Assembly (NCBI RefSeq): GCF_003711205.1
Contig: NZ_CP031013.1
Span: forward strand, 2,150,501 to 2,214,500
Direction of reading: 5' to 3'
Origin: Polaromonas sp. SP1
GTDB lineage: Bacteria > Pseudomonadota > Gammaproteobacteria > Burkholderiales > Burkholderiaceae_C
Length of the DNA: 64,000 bases
The position numbers and the translations under genes were made by a program. Under the pieces are notes generated by a model. The model made no database searches. It was not told the DNA's origin and saw only the letters and a program-made list of their open reading frames with translations. Below are positions 31,738 to 42,328 of this stretch, piece after piece. The number at the start of each line of letters is the position of its first letter. Position 1 is the first letter of the stretch.

Positions 31738-32504
31738 CAAGCAACAACACGATGAAAAAATCAACAGGGTGGGCCGGCGCTGTTCTGGCCATAGCGCTGC
31801 TGCAGGGATGCGCCTCCGGCCCAGGGGCCAATCCGGCCGATCCGCTGGAGCCTTTCAACCGGGCCATGTTCAGCTTCAACGAAGGTGTGGACCGCACGGT
31901 GCTCAAGCCGGTGGCCACCGCTTACCGCGACGTCACGCCCCAGCCGGTGCGCACCGGTGTCACCAACTTTTTCGGCAACATCTCCGACGTCTGGGCGGTC
32001 GTCAACAATCTGCTCCAGGGCAAGGGTGAGGCCGCAGCCGACAGCCTGTTCCGCGTCACGACCAACACCTTCTGGGGCCTGGGCGGCATTTTTGACGTGG
32101 CCAGCGACATGAAGATTGCCAAGCATTCCGAAGACTTCGGCCAGACCCTGGGTGTGTGGGGCGTGGGCTCCGGCCCCTACCTGGTCCTGCCTTTGCTCGG
32201 CCCGTCCACCGTGCGCGACACCGCCGGCCTGGTGGTGGACTCGCAAATGGACCTGGTCACCCAGGCCAGCAATGTGCGTGTGCGCAATTCACTGACGACG
32301 CTGCGCGTGGTCAATGTCCGCGCCAACCTGCTGGGCGCCGGCGATGTGCTGGACCAGGCGGCACTGGACAAATACAGCTTCACCCGCGAGATCTACCAGC
32401 AGCGCCGTGCCAGCCTGATCGGCAACGCACCGGCGGAAAAGGAAGAGCGCTTTGACTTGCCTGAAGGTGCGCAGCCTGCCCCCGCCGCGCCGGCTGCCAG
32501 GTAA
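31734..32504 (+). CDS. mlaA: outer-membrane lipoprotein MlaA (VacJ)
   Basis: Outer-membrane component that removes mislocalised phospholipid from the outer leaflet. Signal with lipobox LLQGC (start 31734, or ATG 31752 for a shorter signal), then the MlaA core: DPLEPFNRAMFSFNE, the helical ring segment and FGQTLGVWGVGSGPYLVLPLLGPSTVRD. 256 residues. In E. coli this gene is unlinked; here it is inside the cluster between mlaD and mlaC, as in many betaproteobacteria. Confidence 0.95.
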   Translation: MTSNNTMKKSTGWAGAVLAIALLQGCASGPGANPADPLEPFNRAMFSFNEGVDRTVLKPVATAYRDVTPQPVRTGVTNFFGNISDVWAVVNNLLQGKGEAAADSLFRVTTNTFWGLGGIFDVASDMKIAKHSEDFGQTLGVWGVGSGPYLVLPLLGPSTVRDTAGLVVDSQMDLVTQASNVRVRNSLTTLRVVNVRANLLGAGDVLDQAALDKYSFTREIYQQRRASLIGNAPAEKEERFDLPEGAQPAPAAPAAR

Positions 32505-32522
32505 GAAGATGAAACAAACCTG

Positions 32523-32552
32523 AACATGGCCAAATAAGGCCTTGTTTAAGCG
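32523..32552 (+). promoter_or_regulatory. imperfect hairpin in mlaA-mlaC gap
   Basis: AACATGGCC and GGCCTTGTT face each other across AAATAA with one mismatch, just after mlaA. There is no strong T-run. It may be an attenuator within the operon; the other 150 bp of the gap show nothing recognisable. Confidence 0.3.
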
Positions 32553-32710
32553 CTGTTCCAGCAATATTTACAAGACTGCCGAATAACTTCATCCGCTGTC
32601 CGGACACAATCCCGCAAAATCTCCCCAGAAACATCGGTTTTCAGGCGCGGCAGGCACACCCAGTGGTGCCGTGATCCCGTAACCGCATGTTTCACCATTG
32701 AAGGAACATC

Positions 32711-33361
32711 ATGAAACGTAGAACGCTTGGCCATTTGTTGACCGCCACCCTCAGCCTGGCACTGATGGGCGCCGCGCCTTTCGTGCGCGCCGCCGACGAG
32801 GCGCCTGACGCCCTGATCAAACGTGTGTCGGCCGAAGTGCTGGACAACATAAAGACCGACAAAGCCGTCAAGGCCGGTGACCTGACCAAGGTGCTGGCGC
32901 TCGTCGACAGCAAGATCATGCCCAACGTGAACTTCACCCGCATGACGGCTTCGGCCGTGGGCCGCAACTGGCGCCAGGCCACGCCCGAGCAGCAAAAGAA
33001 GCTGCAGGACGAGTTCAAGACCCTGCTGATCCGCACCTATTCCGGCGCACTGGCGCAAGTCAGCGACCAAAGCGTCAATGTCAAGCCGCTGCGTGCGGCA
33101 CCGGCCGACACCGAAGTCGTGGTGCGCACCGAAGTCCTGGGCCGGGGCGATCCTGTCCAGCTTGACTACCGCATGGAAAAAACCACCACGGGCTGGAAGA
33201 TCTATGACCTGAACGTGCTGGGCGTCTGGCTGGTGGAAACCTACCGCACCCAGTTCGCGCAGGAAATCAACGCCAAGGGCGTCGATGGCTTGATCGCCTC
33301 GCTGGTGCAACGCAACCAGTCCAATACCGGCGCCGGCGCAGCCGCTGCCAAGAAGCCCTGA
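32711..33361 (+). CDS. mlaC: periplasmic phospholipid carrier MlaC
   Basis: Soluble periplasmic shuttle between MlaA and MlaFEDB. Cleavable signal peptide (about residues 1-27, ending VRAADEA), then the Ttg2D/MlaC fold with VNFTRMTASAVGRNWRQATPEQQ and the C-terminal WKIYDLNVLGVWLVETYR. 216 residues; ribosome site GAAGGA upstream of ATG 32711. A 206-bp gap separates it from mlaA. Confidence 0.95.
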   Translation: MKRRTLGHLLTATLSLALMGAAPFVRAADEAPDALIKRVSAEVLDNIKTDKAVKAGDLTKVLALVDSKIMPNVNFTRMTASAVGRNWRQATPEQQKKLQDEFKTLLIRTYSGALAQVSDQSVNVKPLRAAPADTEVVVRTEVLGRGDPVQLDYRMEKTTTGWKIYDLNVLGVWLVETYRTQFAQEINAKGVDGLIASLVQRNQSNTGAGAAAAKKP

Positions 33362-33375
33362 ACGGCCGACCTCCG

Positions 33376-33657
33376 GTGCTCACGCTTCCTTCCGTCCTGA
33401 CGCACGCCGAGGCCGCCGGGTTCGCCCATGGCCTCAAGCAGGCCGTGCTGGCCCAGCCGGCTGAGGTGGTGGCCGACGCCGGCGCGCTCGAGGGGTTCGA
33501 CTCCTCGGCGCTGGCGGTCTTGCTCGAATGCCGGCGCGAAGCGCTGGCCGCCGGCAAAGCGTTCTCAGTAAGCGGCCTGCCGGCCCGCCTGCGCCAGCTG
33601 GCAGGCCTTTATGGCGTGGCGGAGTTGATTCCCGCCACCGCCGCACCGGCCGTCTGA
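33376..33657 (+). CDS. mlaB: STAS-domain protein MlaB
   Basis: Small cytoplasmic STAS protein that binds MlaF and activates the transporter. 93 residues; the STAS core with the conserved serine region FDSSALAVLLECRREA is clear. GTG 33376 start, 14 bp after mlaC. Sequence outside the core is poorly conserved, so the name rests on domain plus position as the last mla gene. Confidence 0.88.
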   Translation: MLTLPSVLTHAEAAGFAHGLKQAVLAQPAEVVADAGALEGFDSSALAVLLECRREALAAGKAFSVSGLPARLRQLAGLYGVAELIPATAAPAV

Positions 33658-33758
33658 AGCCCTTTTAGTGCGCACTCGCCGCTCGGGGCGGCTTCGCCGC
33701 AGGGCATTCAGCCGGCGGGACGGATAAAAACAGCATCCGCCCTTAAAATGACGGGCTC

Positions 33759-34720
<962 letters not shown>

Positions 34721-34724
<4 letters not shown>

Positions 34725-35476
34725 GTGGCTGGCAAACCCTGCTCTACAAAGAGACCCTGCGATTCTGGAAGGTCGGCTTCCAGACCGTCGGCGCGCCGGT
34801 GCTCACCGCCGTGCTCTACATGCTCATCTTCGGTCATGTGCTGCAAGACCAGGTCAAGGTCTACAACCAGGTCAGCTACACCGCCTTCCTGGTTCCGGGC
34901 CTCGTGATGATGAGCGTGCTGCAGAACGCATTTGCCAACAGCTCGTCGTCGCTGATCCAGAGCAAGATCATGGGCAGCCTGGTATTTGTGCTGCTGACGC
35001 CGCTGTCGCACTGGCACTGGTTCTTTGCGTATGTTGGCTCGTCGGTGGCGCGCGGCCTGCTGGTGGGCGCGGGCGTGTTTGCCGTGACTGTGTTTTTCGG
35101 CCAGCCCGCTTTTGTGGCGCCGCTGTGGATTGTCCTGTTCGCCGTGCTGGGCGCCGCCATGCTGGGTGCGCTGGGCGTGATCGCCGGTCTCTGGTCTGAA
35201 AAGTTCGACCAGATGGCGGCCTTCCAGAACTTTGTCATCATGCCGATGACTTTTTTGAGCGGTGTGTTCTATTCGATTCACTCGCTGCCGCCTTTCTGGC
35301 AAAAGGTCAGCCACCTGAATCCGTTTTTCTACATGATTGACGGTTTCCGTTACGGATTTTTCGGCGTCAGCGACGTCTCGCCCTGGCTGAGCCTGGGTAT
35401 CGTCACTGCCGCTTTGCTCACGGTCAGTGCTGTTGCCGTCAACATGCTGCGCACCGGCTACAAAATAAGACACTAG
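34721..35476 (+). CDS. ABC-2 type exporter, permease subunit (YadH-like)
   Basis: 251 residues with six hydrophobic segments and the ABC-2 signature region near the C-terminus (FLSGVFYSIHSLPPFWQKVSHLNPFFYMIDGFRYG). Pairs with the preceding ATPase (ATGA overlap). E. coli YadGH is the nearest recognised relative; the cargo is not known. Confidence 0.9.
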
Positions 35477-35479
35477 AAC

Positions 35480-35722
35480 ATGACCAGCGAAGAACTCCAA
35501 TCCATCATCGCCGCAGGCCTGCCCTGCGAACACATTGAGCTGTCGGGCGACGGCCGCCACTGGTACGCCACCGTGGTGTCCAGTGCCTTTGAAGGCCAGC
35601 GCCTGATCCAGCGCCACCAGAAGGTGTATGCCACGCTGGGCGGCCGCATGCAGACCGACGAGGTGCATGCGCTGTCGATGAAAACCTATACGCCGGCCGA
35701 GTGGGCCAACAACCCACAATAA
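35480..35722 (+). CDS. ibaG: BolA-family protein IbaG
   Basis: 80-residue class II KH-like fold protein. The conserved histidine segment FEGQRLIQRHQKVYATLG and the DEVHALSMKTYTP end are typical of IbaG (YrbA), which binds Fe-S clusters with monothiol glutaredoxin and is linked to acid tolerance and envelope upkeep. It starts 4 nt after the permease stop and precedes murA, as in E. coli mlaFEDCB-ibaG-murA. Confidence 0.92.
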   Translation: MTSEELQSIIAAGLPCEHIELSGDGRHWYATVVSSAFEGQRLIQRHQKVYATLGGRMQTDEVHALSMKTYTPAEWANNPQ

Positions 35723-35746
35723 CAACAACACGAACTGAAAAACGAC

Positions 35747-37021
35747 ATGGACAAACTACTCATCAAGGGCGGCAAGTCGCTGGCCGGCACGGTCGAAATC
35801 TCCGGCGCCAAGAACGCTGCGCTGCCGGAGCTGTGCGCCGCGCTGCTCACCGCCGACACGGTCACGCTGCAGAACGTGCCGCGCCTGCAGGACGTGTCCA
35901 CCATGCTCAAACTGATCCGCAACATGGGCGTGGAGGCCGATCGCAGCGAGGCCACGCCCAGCACGGTGGTGATCAATGCCGGCCCCCTGAGCTCGCCCGA
36001 GGCACCGTACGAGCTGGTCAAGACCATGCGCGCTTCTGTATTGGCCCTGGGCCCGCTGCTGGCACGCTTCGGCGAAGCCACGGTGTCACTGCCGGGCGGT
36101 TGCGCCATCGGCTCGCGTCCGGTCGACCAGCACATCAAGGGCCTGCAAGCCATGGGCGCCGAGATCGTGGTCGAGCACGGCTACATGATCGCCAAGCTGC
36201 CGGCCGGGCAGAAGCGCCTGAAGGGCGCCAGCATCACCACCGACATGGTGACGGTGACCGGCACCGAAAACTTCCTGATGGCCGCCAGCCTGGCCGAAGG
36301 CGAAACGATCCTGGAAAACGCCGCGCAAGAGCCCGAGATCGGTGACCTGGCCGAAATGCTCATCAAGATGGGCGCGAAGATTGAAGGCCACGGCACGCGC
36401 CGCATCCGCATCCAGGGTGTGGACCGCCTGCACGGCTGCACCCACCAGGTGGTGGCCGACCGCATTGAGACCGGCACCTTTTTGTGCGCGGTGGCTGCCG
36501 CCGGCGGCGACGTGGTCTTGAAGCACGGCCGCGCCGACCACCTCGACGCGGTCATCGACAAGCTGCGCGAGGCCGGCGCGACGGTGACGGCGGACGCAAA
36601 CTCCATCCGTATCCAGGCCAGCGGCCGCATGAAGGCGCAATCCTTCCGCACGACGGAGTACCCCGGCTTCCCAACCGACATGCAGGCCCAGTTCATGGCG
36701 CTCAACGCCATCGCGCAGGGCAGCAGCACGGTGACCGAGACGATTTTTGAAAACCGTTTCATGCACGTCAACGAAATGGTGCGCCTGGGCGCCAAGATCC
36801 AGATCGACGGCAAGATCGCCGTCATGGAAGGTGTTGAAAAGCTCTCGGGCGCCACCGTGATGGCGACGGACTTGCGCGCCTCCGCCAGCCTGGTGATCGC
36901 CGGCCTGGTGGCCGAAGGCGAAACACTGGTCGACCGCATCTACCACCTGGACCGCGGCTACGACCAGATGGAAGCCAAGCTGCGCGGCATCGGCGCCGAC
37001 ATTGAGCGAGTCAAAGCATGA
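35747..37021 (+). CDS. murA: UDP-N-acetylglucosamine 1-carboxyvinyltransferase
   Basis: First committed step of peptidoglycan synthesis (transfer of enolpyruvate to UDP-GlcNAc; fosfomycin target). Catalytic cysteine C119 in [11 protein letters not shown] is present, so the enzyme should be fosfomycin sensitive. GAKNAALP near the N-terminus and the EPSP-synthase-like double domain are clear. 424 residues. The stop overlaps the hisG start (ATGA), so murA and the histidine genes share a transcript. Confidence 0.97.
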   Translation: MDKLLIKGGKSLAGTVEISGAKNAALPELCAALLTADTVTLQNVPRLQDVSTMLKLIRNMGVEADRSEATPSTVVINAGPLSSPEAPYELVKTMRASVLALGPLLARFGEATVSLPGGCAIGSRPVDQHIKGLQAMGAEIVVEHGYMIAKLPAGQKRLKGASITTDMVTVTGTENFLMAASLAEGETILENAAQEPEIGDLAEMLIKMGAKIEGHGTRRIRIQGVDRLHGCTHQVVADRIETGTFLCAVAAAGGDVVLKHGRADHLDAVIDKLREAGATVTADANSIRIQASGRMKAQSFRTTEYPGFPTDMQAQFMALNAIAQGSSTVTETIFENRFMHVNEMVRLGAKIQIDGKIAVMEGVEKLSGATVMATDLRASASLVIAGLVAEGETLVDRIYHLDRGYDQMEAKLRGIGADIERVKA

Positions 37022-37671
37022 TCACCTTAGCGCTCTCCAAAGGCCGCATCTTCGACGACATCCTGCCGCTGCTGCGAAGCGCCGGCATCGAGGTGCTCGA
37101 TGACCCGGAAAAATCCCGCAAGCTGATCCTGGACACCAACCAGCCTGGCCTGCGCGTGGTGCTGGTGCGCGCTACCGATGTGCCGACCTATGTGCAATAC
37201 GGCGGTGCCGATCTCGGCGTGGTCGGCAAAGACACCTTGCTCGAATCCGGCAGCCAGGGGCTCTACCAGCCGCTCGACTTGCAGATCGCCAAATGCCGCA
37301 TCAGCGTGGCGGTGCGCGAAGGCTTTGACTACGCCGCCGCCGTGCGCCAGGGCTCGCGCCTGAAAGTGGCCACCAAATACGTGGCGATTGCCCGCGATTT
37401 TTTCGCCACCAAGGGCGTGCACGTTGACCTGATCAAACTCTACGGCAGCATGGAACTGGCGCCGCTCACGGGCCTGGCCGACGCGATCGTCGACCTGGTG
37501 TCGACCGGCAGCACGCTCAAGGCCAATCACCTGGTGGAGGTCGAGCGCATCATGGACATCAGCTCGCATCTCGTCGTGAACCAGACGGCGCTCAAGCTCA
37601 AGCAGGCGCCCATCCGCAAGCTGATCGACGACCTGGCCGCCGCCATCTCGCCCTCCTCATCAAAACCCTGA
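37018..37671 (+). CDS. hisG: ATP phosphoribosyltransferase, short form (catalytic)
   Basis: First step of histidine synthesis. 217 residues is the short HisG type, which lacks the regulatory C-terminal domain and needs HisZ; hisZ is not in this window. Motifs: [22 protein letters not shown] and the PRPP loop [12 protein letters not shown]. The stop is 4 nt before the hisD ATG. Confidence 0.96.
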   Translation: MITLALSKGRIFDDILPLLRSAGIEVLDDPEKSRKLILDTNQPGLRVVLVRATDVPTYVQYGGADLGVVGKDTLLESGSQGLYQPLDLQIAKCRISVAVREGFDYAAAVRQGSRLKVATKYVAIARDFFATKGVHVDLIKLYGSMELAPLTGLADAIVDLVSTGSTLKANHLVEVERIMDISSHLVVNQTALKLKQAPIRKLIDDLAAAISPSSSKP

Positions 37672-37672
37672 T

Positions 37673-37722
37673 GCTATGAAATTAATAGCTGCACCTGCAC
37701 GTCTGTCAACGGCTACAGCCAC
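37673..37722 (-). repeat. dispersed palindromic repeat, copy 5 (hisD start)
   Basis: Minus orientation. Core GCTAT-GAAATTA-ATAGC 37673-37689 contains the hisD ATG (37676); spacer 37690-37709; arm CGGCTACAGCCAC 37710-37722. About the first 16 hisD codons lie in the element. Confidence 0.8.
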
Positions 37723-38992
37723 TTTTGATGCTGAGTTCAAGGCGAGGCTGCATTGGTCCGCCGACACCGACGCGGCCATCGAGCAGCGCGTGGCCGACAT
37801 CCTGGCCGATGTGCAGCAGCGCGGCGATGCGGCGGTGCTGGAATACACGGCGCGCTTCGACGGGCTCAATGTCTCTTCGATGGGCCAGCTGGAGCTCACC
37901 CAGGCCGAGCTGAAAGCCGCGTTTGACGCGATTCCGGCCGCCCAGCGCGATGCCCTCGAAGCCGCCGCACGCCGCGTGCGCAGCTACCACGAGGCCCAGA
38001 AGAAGGCCAGCGGCGAAAGCTGGAGCTACCGCGACGAAGACGGCACCCTGCTGGGCCAGAAGGTCACGCCGCTGGACCGCGTCGGCATCTATGTGCCCGG
38101 CGGCAAGGCGGCTTACCCGTCGTCGGTGTTGATGAATGCGATCCCTGCCCACGTGGCCGGTGTCGGCGAAATCATCATGGTCGTGCCCACACCCAAAGGC
38201 GAAAAGAACGCGCTGGTGCTGGCTGCCGCTTATGTCGCCGGCGTTACCCGCGCCTTCACCATCGGCGGCGCGCAGGCTGTGGCCGCGCTGGCCTACGGCA
38301 CGCAGACCGTGCCCAAGGTCGACAAGATCACCGGCCCCGGCAACGCTTACGTCGCCAGCGCCAAGAAGCGCGTCTTCGGCACGGTCGGCATCGACATGAT
38401 CGCCGGCCCGTCTGAAATCCTCGTGCTGGCCGACGGCAGCACGCCGGCCGACTGGGTCGCCATGGATCTGTTCAGCCAGGCCGAACACGACGAGCTCGCA
38501 CAAAGCATCCTGCTGTGCCCCGACGCCGCGTACATCGACGAAGTGCAGGCCGCGATCGACCGCCTGCTGCCCGAAATGCCGCGCGCCGAGATCATCGCCA
38601 AGTCCCTCAGCGGCCGCGGCGCGCTCATCCACACCCGCAGCATGGAAGAGGCCTGCGAGATCAGCAACCGCATCGCCCCCGAACACCTCGAAGTCTCCAG
38701 CCGCGACCCGCACAAGTGGGAGCCGCTGCTCAAACACGCCGGCGCCATCTTCCTGGGCGCCTACACCAGCGAATCGCTGGGCGACTACTGCGCCGGCCCC
38801 AACCACGTGCTGCCTACCAGCGGCACCGCGCGCTTCAGCTCACCGCTGGGCGTCTACGACTTCCAGAAACGCTCCAGCCTGATCGAAGTCAGCGAAGCCG
38901 GCGCCCAGGTGCTGGGCAAGATCGCCGCCGAGTTGGCGTATGGCGAAGGCCTGCAGGCGCACGCGCGGGCGGCCGAGATGCGCTTGAAGTAA
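37676..38992 (+). CDS. hisD: histidinol dehydrogenase
   Basis: Last two oxidations of histidine synthesis, Zn/NAD dependent. Family signatures: [56 protein letters not shown] and the C-terminal [15 protein letters not shown]. 438 residues. The N-terminal 15 or so residues ([15 protein letters not shown]) are encoded by a copy of the dispersed repeat, which also supplies the start codon; the conserved protein begins around HWSADTD. Confidence 0.96.
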   Translation: MKLIAAPARLSTATATFDAEFKARLHWSADTDAAIEQRVADILADVQQRGDAAVLEYTARFDGLNVSSMGQLELTQAELKAAFDAIPAAQRDALEAAARRVRSYHEAQKKASGESWSYRDEDGTLLGQKVTPLDRVGIYVPGGKAAYPSSVLMNAIPAHVAGVGEIIMVVPTPKGEKNALVLAAAYVAGVTRAFTIGGAQAVAALAYGTQTVPKVDKITGPGNAYVASAKKRVFGTVGIDMIAGPSEILVLADGSTPADWVAMDLFSQAEHDELAQSILLCPDAAYIDEVQAAIDRLLPEMPRAEIIAKSLSGRGALIHTRSMEEACEISNRIAPEHLEVSSRDPHKWEPLLKHAGAIFLGAYTSESLGDYCAGPNHVLPTSGTARFSSPLGVYDFQKRSSLIEVSEAGAQVLGKIAAELAYGEGLQAHARAAEMRLK

Positions 38993-39004
38993 AAATCCTC
39001 AAAA

Positions 39005-39039
39005 TTACACGAACTTCGTGTTCCACGAATTCCGTGTAA
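39005..39039. promoter_or_regulatory. palindromic operator of the toxin-antitoxin pair
   Basis: A 35-bp imperfect palindrome with ends TTACACG and CGTGTAA and inner TTCGTG/CACGAA half-sites, 10 bp before the antitoxin ATG. This is the expected binding site for a ribbon-helix-helix antitoxin that represses its own promoter. Confidence 0.7.
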
Positions 39040-39049
39040 ACTTCAGTCC

Positions 39050-39283
39050 ATGAAGAACGTCACCATCACCGTGGACGACGCCGCCCTCGAATGGGTGCGG
39101 GTGGAGGCGGCCAAGCGCAATACCAGCGTGTCCCGTCTCGTCGGCGAAATGCTGACTGAAAAGATGCAGCGCACTGACGCCTACCAGCGCGCCATGCACG
39201 ATTGGCAGAACAAGGCGCGGCTCTGGGTGTCCGACGGGCAGCCTTACCCCACACGTATCGACCTTGACGAGCGCGGCGCATGA
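39050..39283 (+). CDS. ribbon-helix-helix antitoxin
   Basis: 77-residue protein whose first 45 residues (NVTITVDDAALEWVRVEAAKRNTSVSRLVGEML) fit a ribbon-helix-helix DNA-binding domain; the acidic or aromatic C-terminal part would bind and block the toxin. Its stop overlaps the toxin start (ATGA). The 35-bp palindrome upstream is the probable autoregulatory site. Function is inferred from fold, partner and operator. Confidence 0.82.
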   Translation: MKNVTITVDDAALEWVRVEAAKRNTSVSRLVGEMLTEKMQRTDAYQRAMHDWQNKARLWVSDGQPYPTRIDLDERGA

Positions 39284-39747
39284 GCAGCAGTACCACTAAC
39301 TCAGCCGGCGTGTTTGTCGACGCCAACATCCTGATTTACAGCGAAGACGGGGCCGATCCGGCCAAGCAGAGGGCGGCTCTCGCCTGGCTGACGGTGCTGT
39401 GGCAGCGCGGCGTGGGCCGCATCAGCACGCAGGTGCTCAACGAGTTTTACCTGCTGGCCACCCGCAAGATCAACCCGCCCATGCCGGCCGGCGATGCGCG
39501 CGCCGAAGTGCGCCGTTATGAGCTCTGGCAGCCCTGGCAAACCGACCACGCCACCGTCGAATCCGCCTGGGCGGTGGAAAGCCGCTACGGCCTGCATTAC
39601 CGCGACAGCCTGGTCGTCGCCGCCGCCCAGCACCTGGGATGCCGCTATTTGCTGAGCGAAGACCTGGCGCATGAGCAGCACTACGGCGGTGTCCAGGTGA
39701 TCAACCCTTTTAAAACCGGCATTGAACTGCTGGAGCAAGCCCCATGA
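39280..39747 (+). CDS. PIN-domain toxin (VapC-like)
   Basis: 155-residue PIN ribonuclease. The acidic catalytic set is complete: D14 (FVDANILIY), E55 (LNEFY), D109 (HYRDSLVV) and D128 (LLSEDL), so the toxin should be active. It is coupled to the antitoxin by ATGA and its own stop overlaps the ATG of hisC, placing the pair inside the histidine operon with translational coupling to the next biosynthetic gene. RNA target unknown. Confidence 0.88.
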   Translation: MSSSTTNSAGVFVDANILIYSEDGADPAKQRAALAWLTVLWQRGVGRISTQVLNEFYLLATRKINPPMPAGDARAEVRRYELWQPWQTDHATVESAWAVESRYGLHYRDSLVVAAAQHLGCRYLLSEDLAHEQHYGGVQVINPFKTGIELLEQAP

Positions 39748-40841
39748 CCGAAGCCTCTTCCTCCTTAGACCCCAAGTTCAAACAACTGATCCGCCAGGAC
39801 GTGCAGTCCATGCACGCCTACGCCATCCAGGAGTCGGCCGGCATGGTCAAGCTCGACGCGATGGAGAACCCGCACCGCCTGCCGGCCGAGTTGCAGGCCA
39901 AGCTGGGCGAGCGGCTGGGCGCGATCGCGCTGAACCGCTACCCGGACGGCCGCGTCAACGACCTGCGCCGCGCGCTGGCCGCCCATGCGGGCATGCCCGA
40001 GGGCTTTGACATCATGCTGGGCAACGGCTCGGACGAGCTGATCTCGCTGCTGGCCATGGCCTGCGACGTGGAAGGCGGCTCGATATTGGCGCCGCTGCCG
40101 GGCTTTGTGATGTACGCCATGAGCGCGCAGCTGCAGGGCCTGAAATTCATCGGCGTGCCGCTGACGGCCGACTTTGAACTCGACGAAGCCGCCATGCTGG
40201 CCGCCATCAAAGCGCACAAGCCTTCGCTGACCTACCTGGCCTACCCGAACAACCCGACCGCCAACCTGTGGGACGACGCGGTGATCGAAAAGATCATCGA
40301 AGCCGTGGGCGAGCAAGGGGGCCTGGTCGTTATGGACGAGGCCTACCAGCCCTTCTCCAGCAAAAGCTACATCAACCGCATCGCAAAGCACAAGCATGTG
40401 CTGCTGATGCGCACCATGAGCAAGTTTGGCCTGGCCGGTGTGCGCCTGGGCTACATGATGGGCCCCAAAGCGCTGATCGCCGAAGTCGACAAGGTCCGCC
40501 CGCCTTACAACATCAGCGTGCTCAATTACGAGTGCGCGCTGTTTGCGCTGGCCTACCAGGAGGTGTTTGCCGCACAGGCCAAAGACATCCTGGCCCAGCG
40601 CGTGCGGATTTTTGAGGCACTGCAGGCTATGCCCGGTGTGAAAGCCTGGAAAAGCGATGCCAACATGATCCTGGTGCGCGTGCCCGATGCCGCCACAACC
40701 TTTGAGGGCATGCGTTCGCGCAAGGTCCTGATTAAAAACGTTTCTAAAATGCATCCATTGCTGGCCAATTGTTTGCGCCTGACGGTCGGCACCGCGGACG
40801 AGAACACCCAAATGCTGGCGGCGCTTAAAGAATCCCTATGA
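39744..40841 (+). CDS. hisC: histidinol-phosphate aminotransferase
   Basis: PLP aminotransferase of histidine synthesis. Signatures: [40 protein letters not shown] and the PLP lysine in [16 protein letters not shown]. 365 residues. The start ATG 39744 overlaps the toxin stop; the stop overlaps hisB (ATGA). Confidence 0.96.
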   Translation: MTEASSSLDPKFKQLIRQDVQSMHAYAIQESAGMVKLDAMENPHRLPAELQAKLGERLGAIALNRYPDGRVNDLRRALAAHAGMPEGFDIMLGNGSDELISLLAMACDVEGGSILAPLPGFVMYAMSAQLQGLKFIGVPLTADFELDEAAMLAAIKAHKPSLTYLAYPNNPTANLWDDAVIEKIIEAVGEQGGLVVMDEAYQPFSSKSYINRIAKHKHVLLMRTMSKFGLAGVRLGYMMGPKALIAEVDKVRPPYNISVLNYECALFALAYQEVFAAQAKDILAQRVRIFEALQAMPGVKAWKSDANMILVRVPDAATTFEGMRSRKVLIKNVSKMHPLLANCLRLTVGTADENTQMLAALKESL

Positions 40842-41443
40842 CTACCACCCTCGCTCCCCGCACTGCCGAGGTTTCGCGCAACACCGCCGAAACCCAGATC
40901 ACCGTCAAGCTCAACCTGGACGGCACCGGCCAGGCCAGCCTTTCCACGGGCATCGGCTTTTTCGATCACATGCTCGACCAGATCGCCCGCCACGGCCTGA
41001 TCGACCTGGACATCCAGGCCAAGGGAGATTTACACATCGACGGCCACCACACGGTGGAAGACGTGGGCATCACGCTGGGCCAGGCGGTCGCCAAGGCCGT
41101 AGGCGACAAAAAGGGCCTGCGCCGCTACGGCCACGCCTATGTGCCGCTCGACGAAGCGCTGTCGCGCGTGGTGGTTGATTTCTCGGGCCGCCCGGGCCTG
41201 GAGATGCACGTGCCCTTCAAGAGCGGCATGATCGGCACCTTCGACAGCCAGCTCGCCTACGAGTTTTTCCAGGGTTTCGTCAACCACGCCTTCGTCACGC
41301 TGCACATCGACAACCTCAAAGGCGAAAACGCCCACCACCAGGCTGAAACCGTGTTCAAGGCCTTTGCCCGCGCGCTGCGCATGGCGCTGGAGATCGACCC
41401 GCGCGCTGCCGGCGTGATTCCCTCGACCAAGGGCTCGCTCTAA
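40838..41443 (+). CDS. hisB: imidazoleglycerol-phosphate dehydratase
   Basis: Monofunctional dehydratase of histidine synthesis (no fused phosphatase, unlike the enterobacterial protein). Manganese-binding motifs [10 protein letters not shown] and NAHHQAET are present; 201 residues. The histidinol-phosphatase needed for the pathway is not encoded in the window. A dispersed repeat copy lies between this gene and hisH. Confidence 0.96.
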   Translation: MTTTLAPRTAEVSRNTAETQITVKLNLDGTGQASLSTGIGFFDHMLDQIARHGLIDLDIQAKGDLHIDGHHTVEDVGITLGQAVAKAVGDKKGLRRYGHAYVPLDEALSRVVVDFSGRPGLEMHVPFKSGMIGTFDSQLAYEFFQGFVNHAFVTLHIDNLKGENAHHQAETVFKAFARALRMALEIDPRAAGVIPSTKGSL

Positions 41444-41470
41444 GACCTGTCTGCTGATTCATGGTCTTTT

Positions 41471-41520
41471 AGGCCTCCAGCCCAATAAGGGTATGGGCAG
41501 TCAGCTATCAAATTTGTAGC
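41471..41520 (+). repeat. dispersed palindromic repeat, copy 6 (hisB-hisH gap)
   Basis: Arm AGGCCTCCAGCCC 41471-41483, spacer 41484-41503, core GCTATCAAATTTGTAGC 41504-41520. AGCCC pairs with GGGC in the spacer over an 11-nt loop, so the RNA could form two hairpins. Confidence 0.87.
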
Positions 41521-41548
41521 AAGCAAACATTCTTTATCCTCAATCCTG

Positions 41549-42238
41549 ATGGCAAAACCGAAAACTGTCGCCGTGGTCGATTACGGCATGGGCAACCTGC
41601 ACTCCGTGTCGCAGGCCGTGCGGCACGTGGCCGCCGGCAGCGGCTTTGAGGTGATGGTCACCTCCAAAGCCGAGGACGTGATGAACGCCGAGCGCATCGT
41701 GCTGCCAGGCCAGGGCGCGATCGCCGACTGCATGCGCGAGCTGGCCGACTCCGGCATGCTGGAGTCCGTGCTGCACGCCGCGGCCCACAAGCCGCTCTTC
41801 GGTGTCTGCGTCGGCATGCAGATGCTGCTGACCCACAGCGACGAAGGCGTGCCCGGCGACGGCGGCGCAGGCACACAAGGCCTGAACCTGATTCCCGGCG
41901 AGGTCGTCAAGTTCGAGCTGGCCGGCCGCCTGCAGCCCGACGGCAGCCGCTACAAGGTGCCTCAGATGGGCTGGAACCAGGTTCACCAAAATGGGGCAGG
42001 CACGGGCAAGGCCCACCCGGTGTGGGCGGGCGTTCCCGACGGCGCGTATTTTTACTTCGTGCACAGCTTCTACGCCCGCCCGTCGGATGCACACCACATC
42101 GCCGGCGAGGCCGATTACGGCGGCCGCTTTGCGGTGGCCATTGCACGCGATAATATTTTTGCCACCCAGTTCCACCCCGAGAAAAGTGCCGACCACGGGC
42201 TGGCCCTGTATCGCAACTTCCTGCACTGGAACCCCTGA
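41549..42238 (+). CDS. hisH: imidazole glycerol phosphate synthase, glutaminase subunit
   Basis: Class I glutamine amidotransferase that supplies ammonia to HisF. Catalytic triad motifs: nucleophile in FGVCVGMQ and the His/Glu pair in TQFHPEKS; N-terminal [12 protein letters not shown]. 229 residues, slightly long because of an insert near residues 100-115 ([14 protein letters not shown]). Confidence 0.96.
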   Translation: MAKPKTVAVVDYGMGNLHSVSQAVRHVAAGSGFEVMVTSKAEDVMNAERIVLPGQGAIADCMRELADSGMLESVLHAAAHKPLFGVCVGMQMLLTHSDEGVPGDGGAGTQGLNLIPGEVVKFELAGRLQPDGSRYKVPQMGWNQVHQNGAGTGKAHPVWAGVPDGAYFYFVHSFYARPSDAHHIAGEADYGGRFAVAIARDNIFATQFHPEKSADHGLALYRNFLHWNP

Positions 42239-42280
42239 GCCCCTTGGGTCAGACCCGGTATCGGGGCTTCCCGCTTTTTG
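42238..42280 (+). terminator. nested hairpin in hisH-hisA gap
   Basis: Outer pairs AGCCCC (42238-42243)/GGGGCT (42263-42268), inner GGGT-CAG-ACCC (42246-42256), then TTTTTG. It may act as an intra-operon attenuator. The inner GGGTCAGA recalls the ends of the transposase unit at 21.9-22.7 kb. Confidence 0.4.
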
Positions 42281-42328
42281 TTACCCTGAGCGTCCGTTTT
42301 CTTTTTTTACCGTCTTTTTTACCGCCAC

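Noticed and set aside
36990..37020. Histidine attenuator/leader peptide for the his operon
   Set aside because: No run of histidine codons or alternating hairpins before hisG; hisG starts inside the murA stop.
37018..37671. hisG as a truncated gene (217 residues)
   Set aside because: It is the normal short HisG form that works with HisZ; both ends and all active-site motifs are present.
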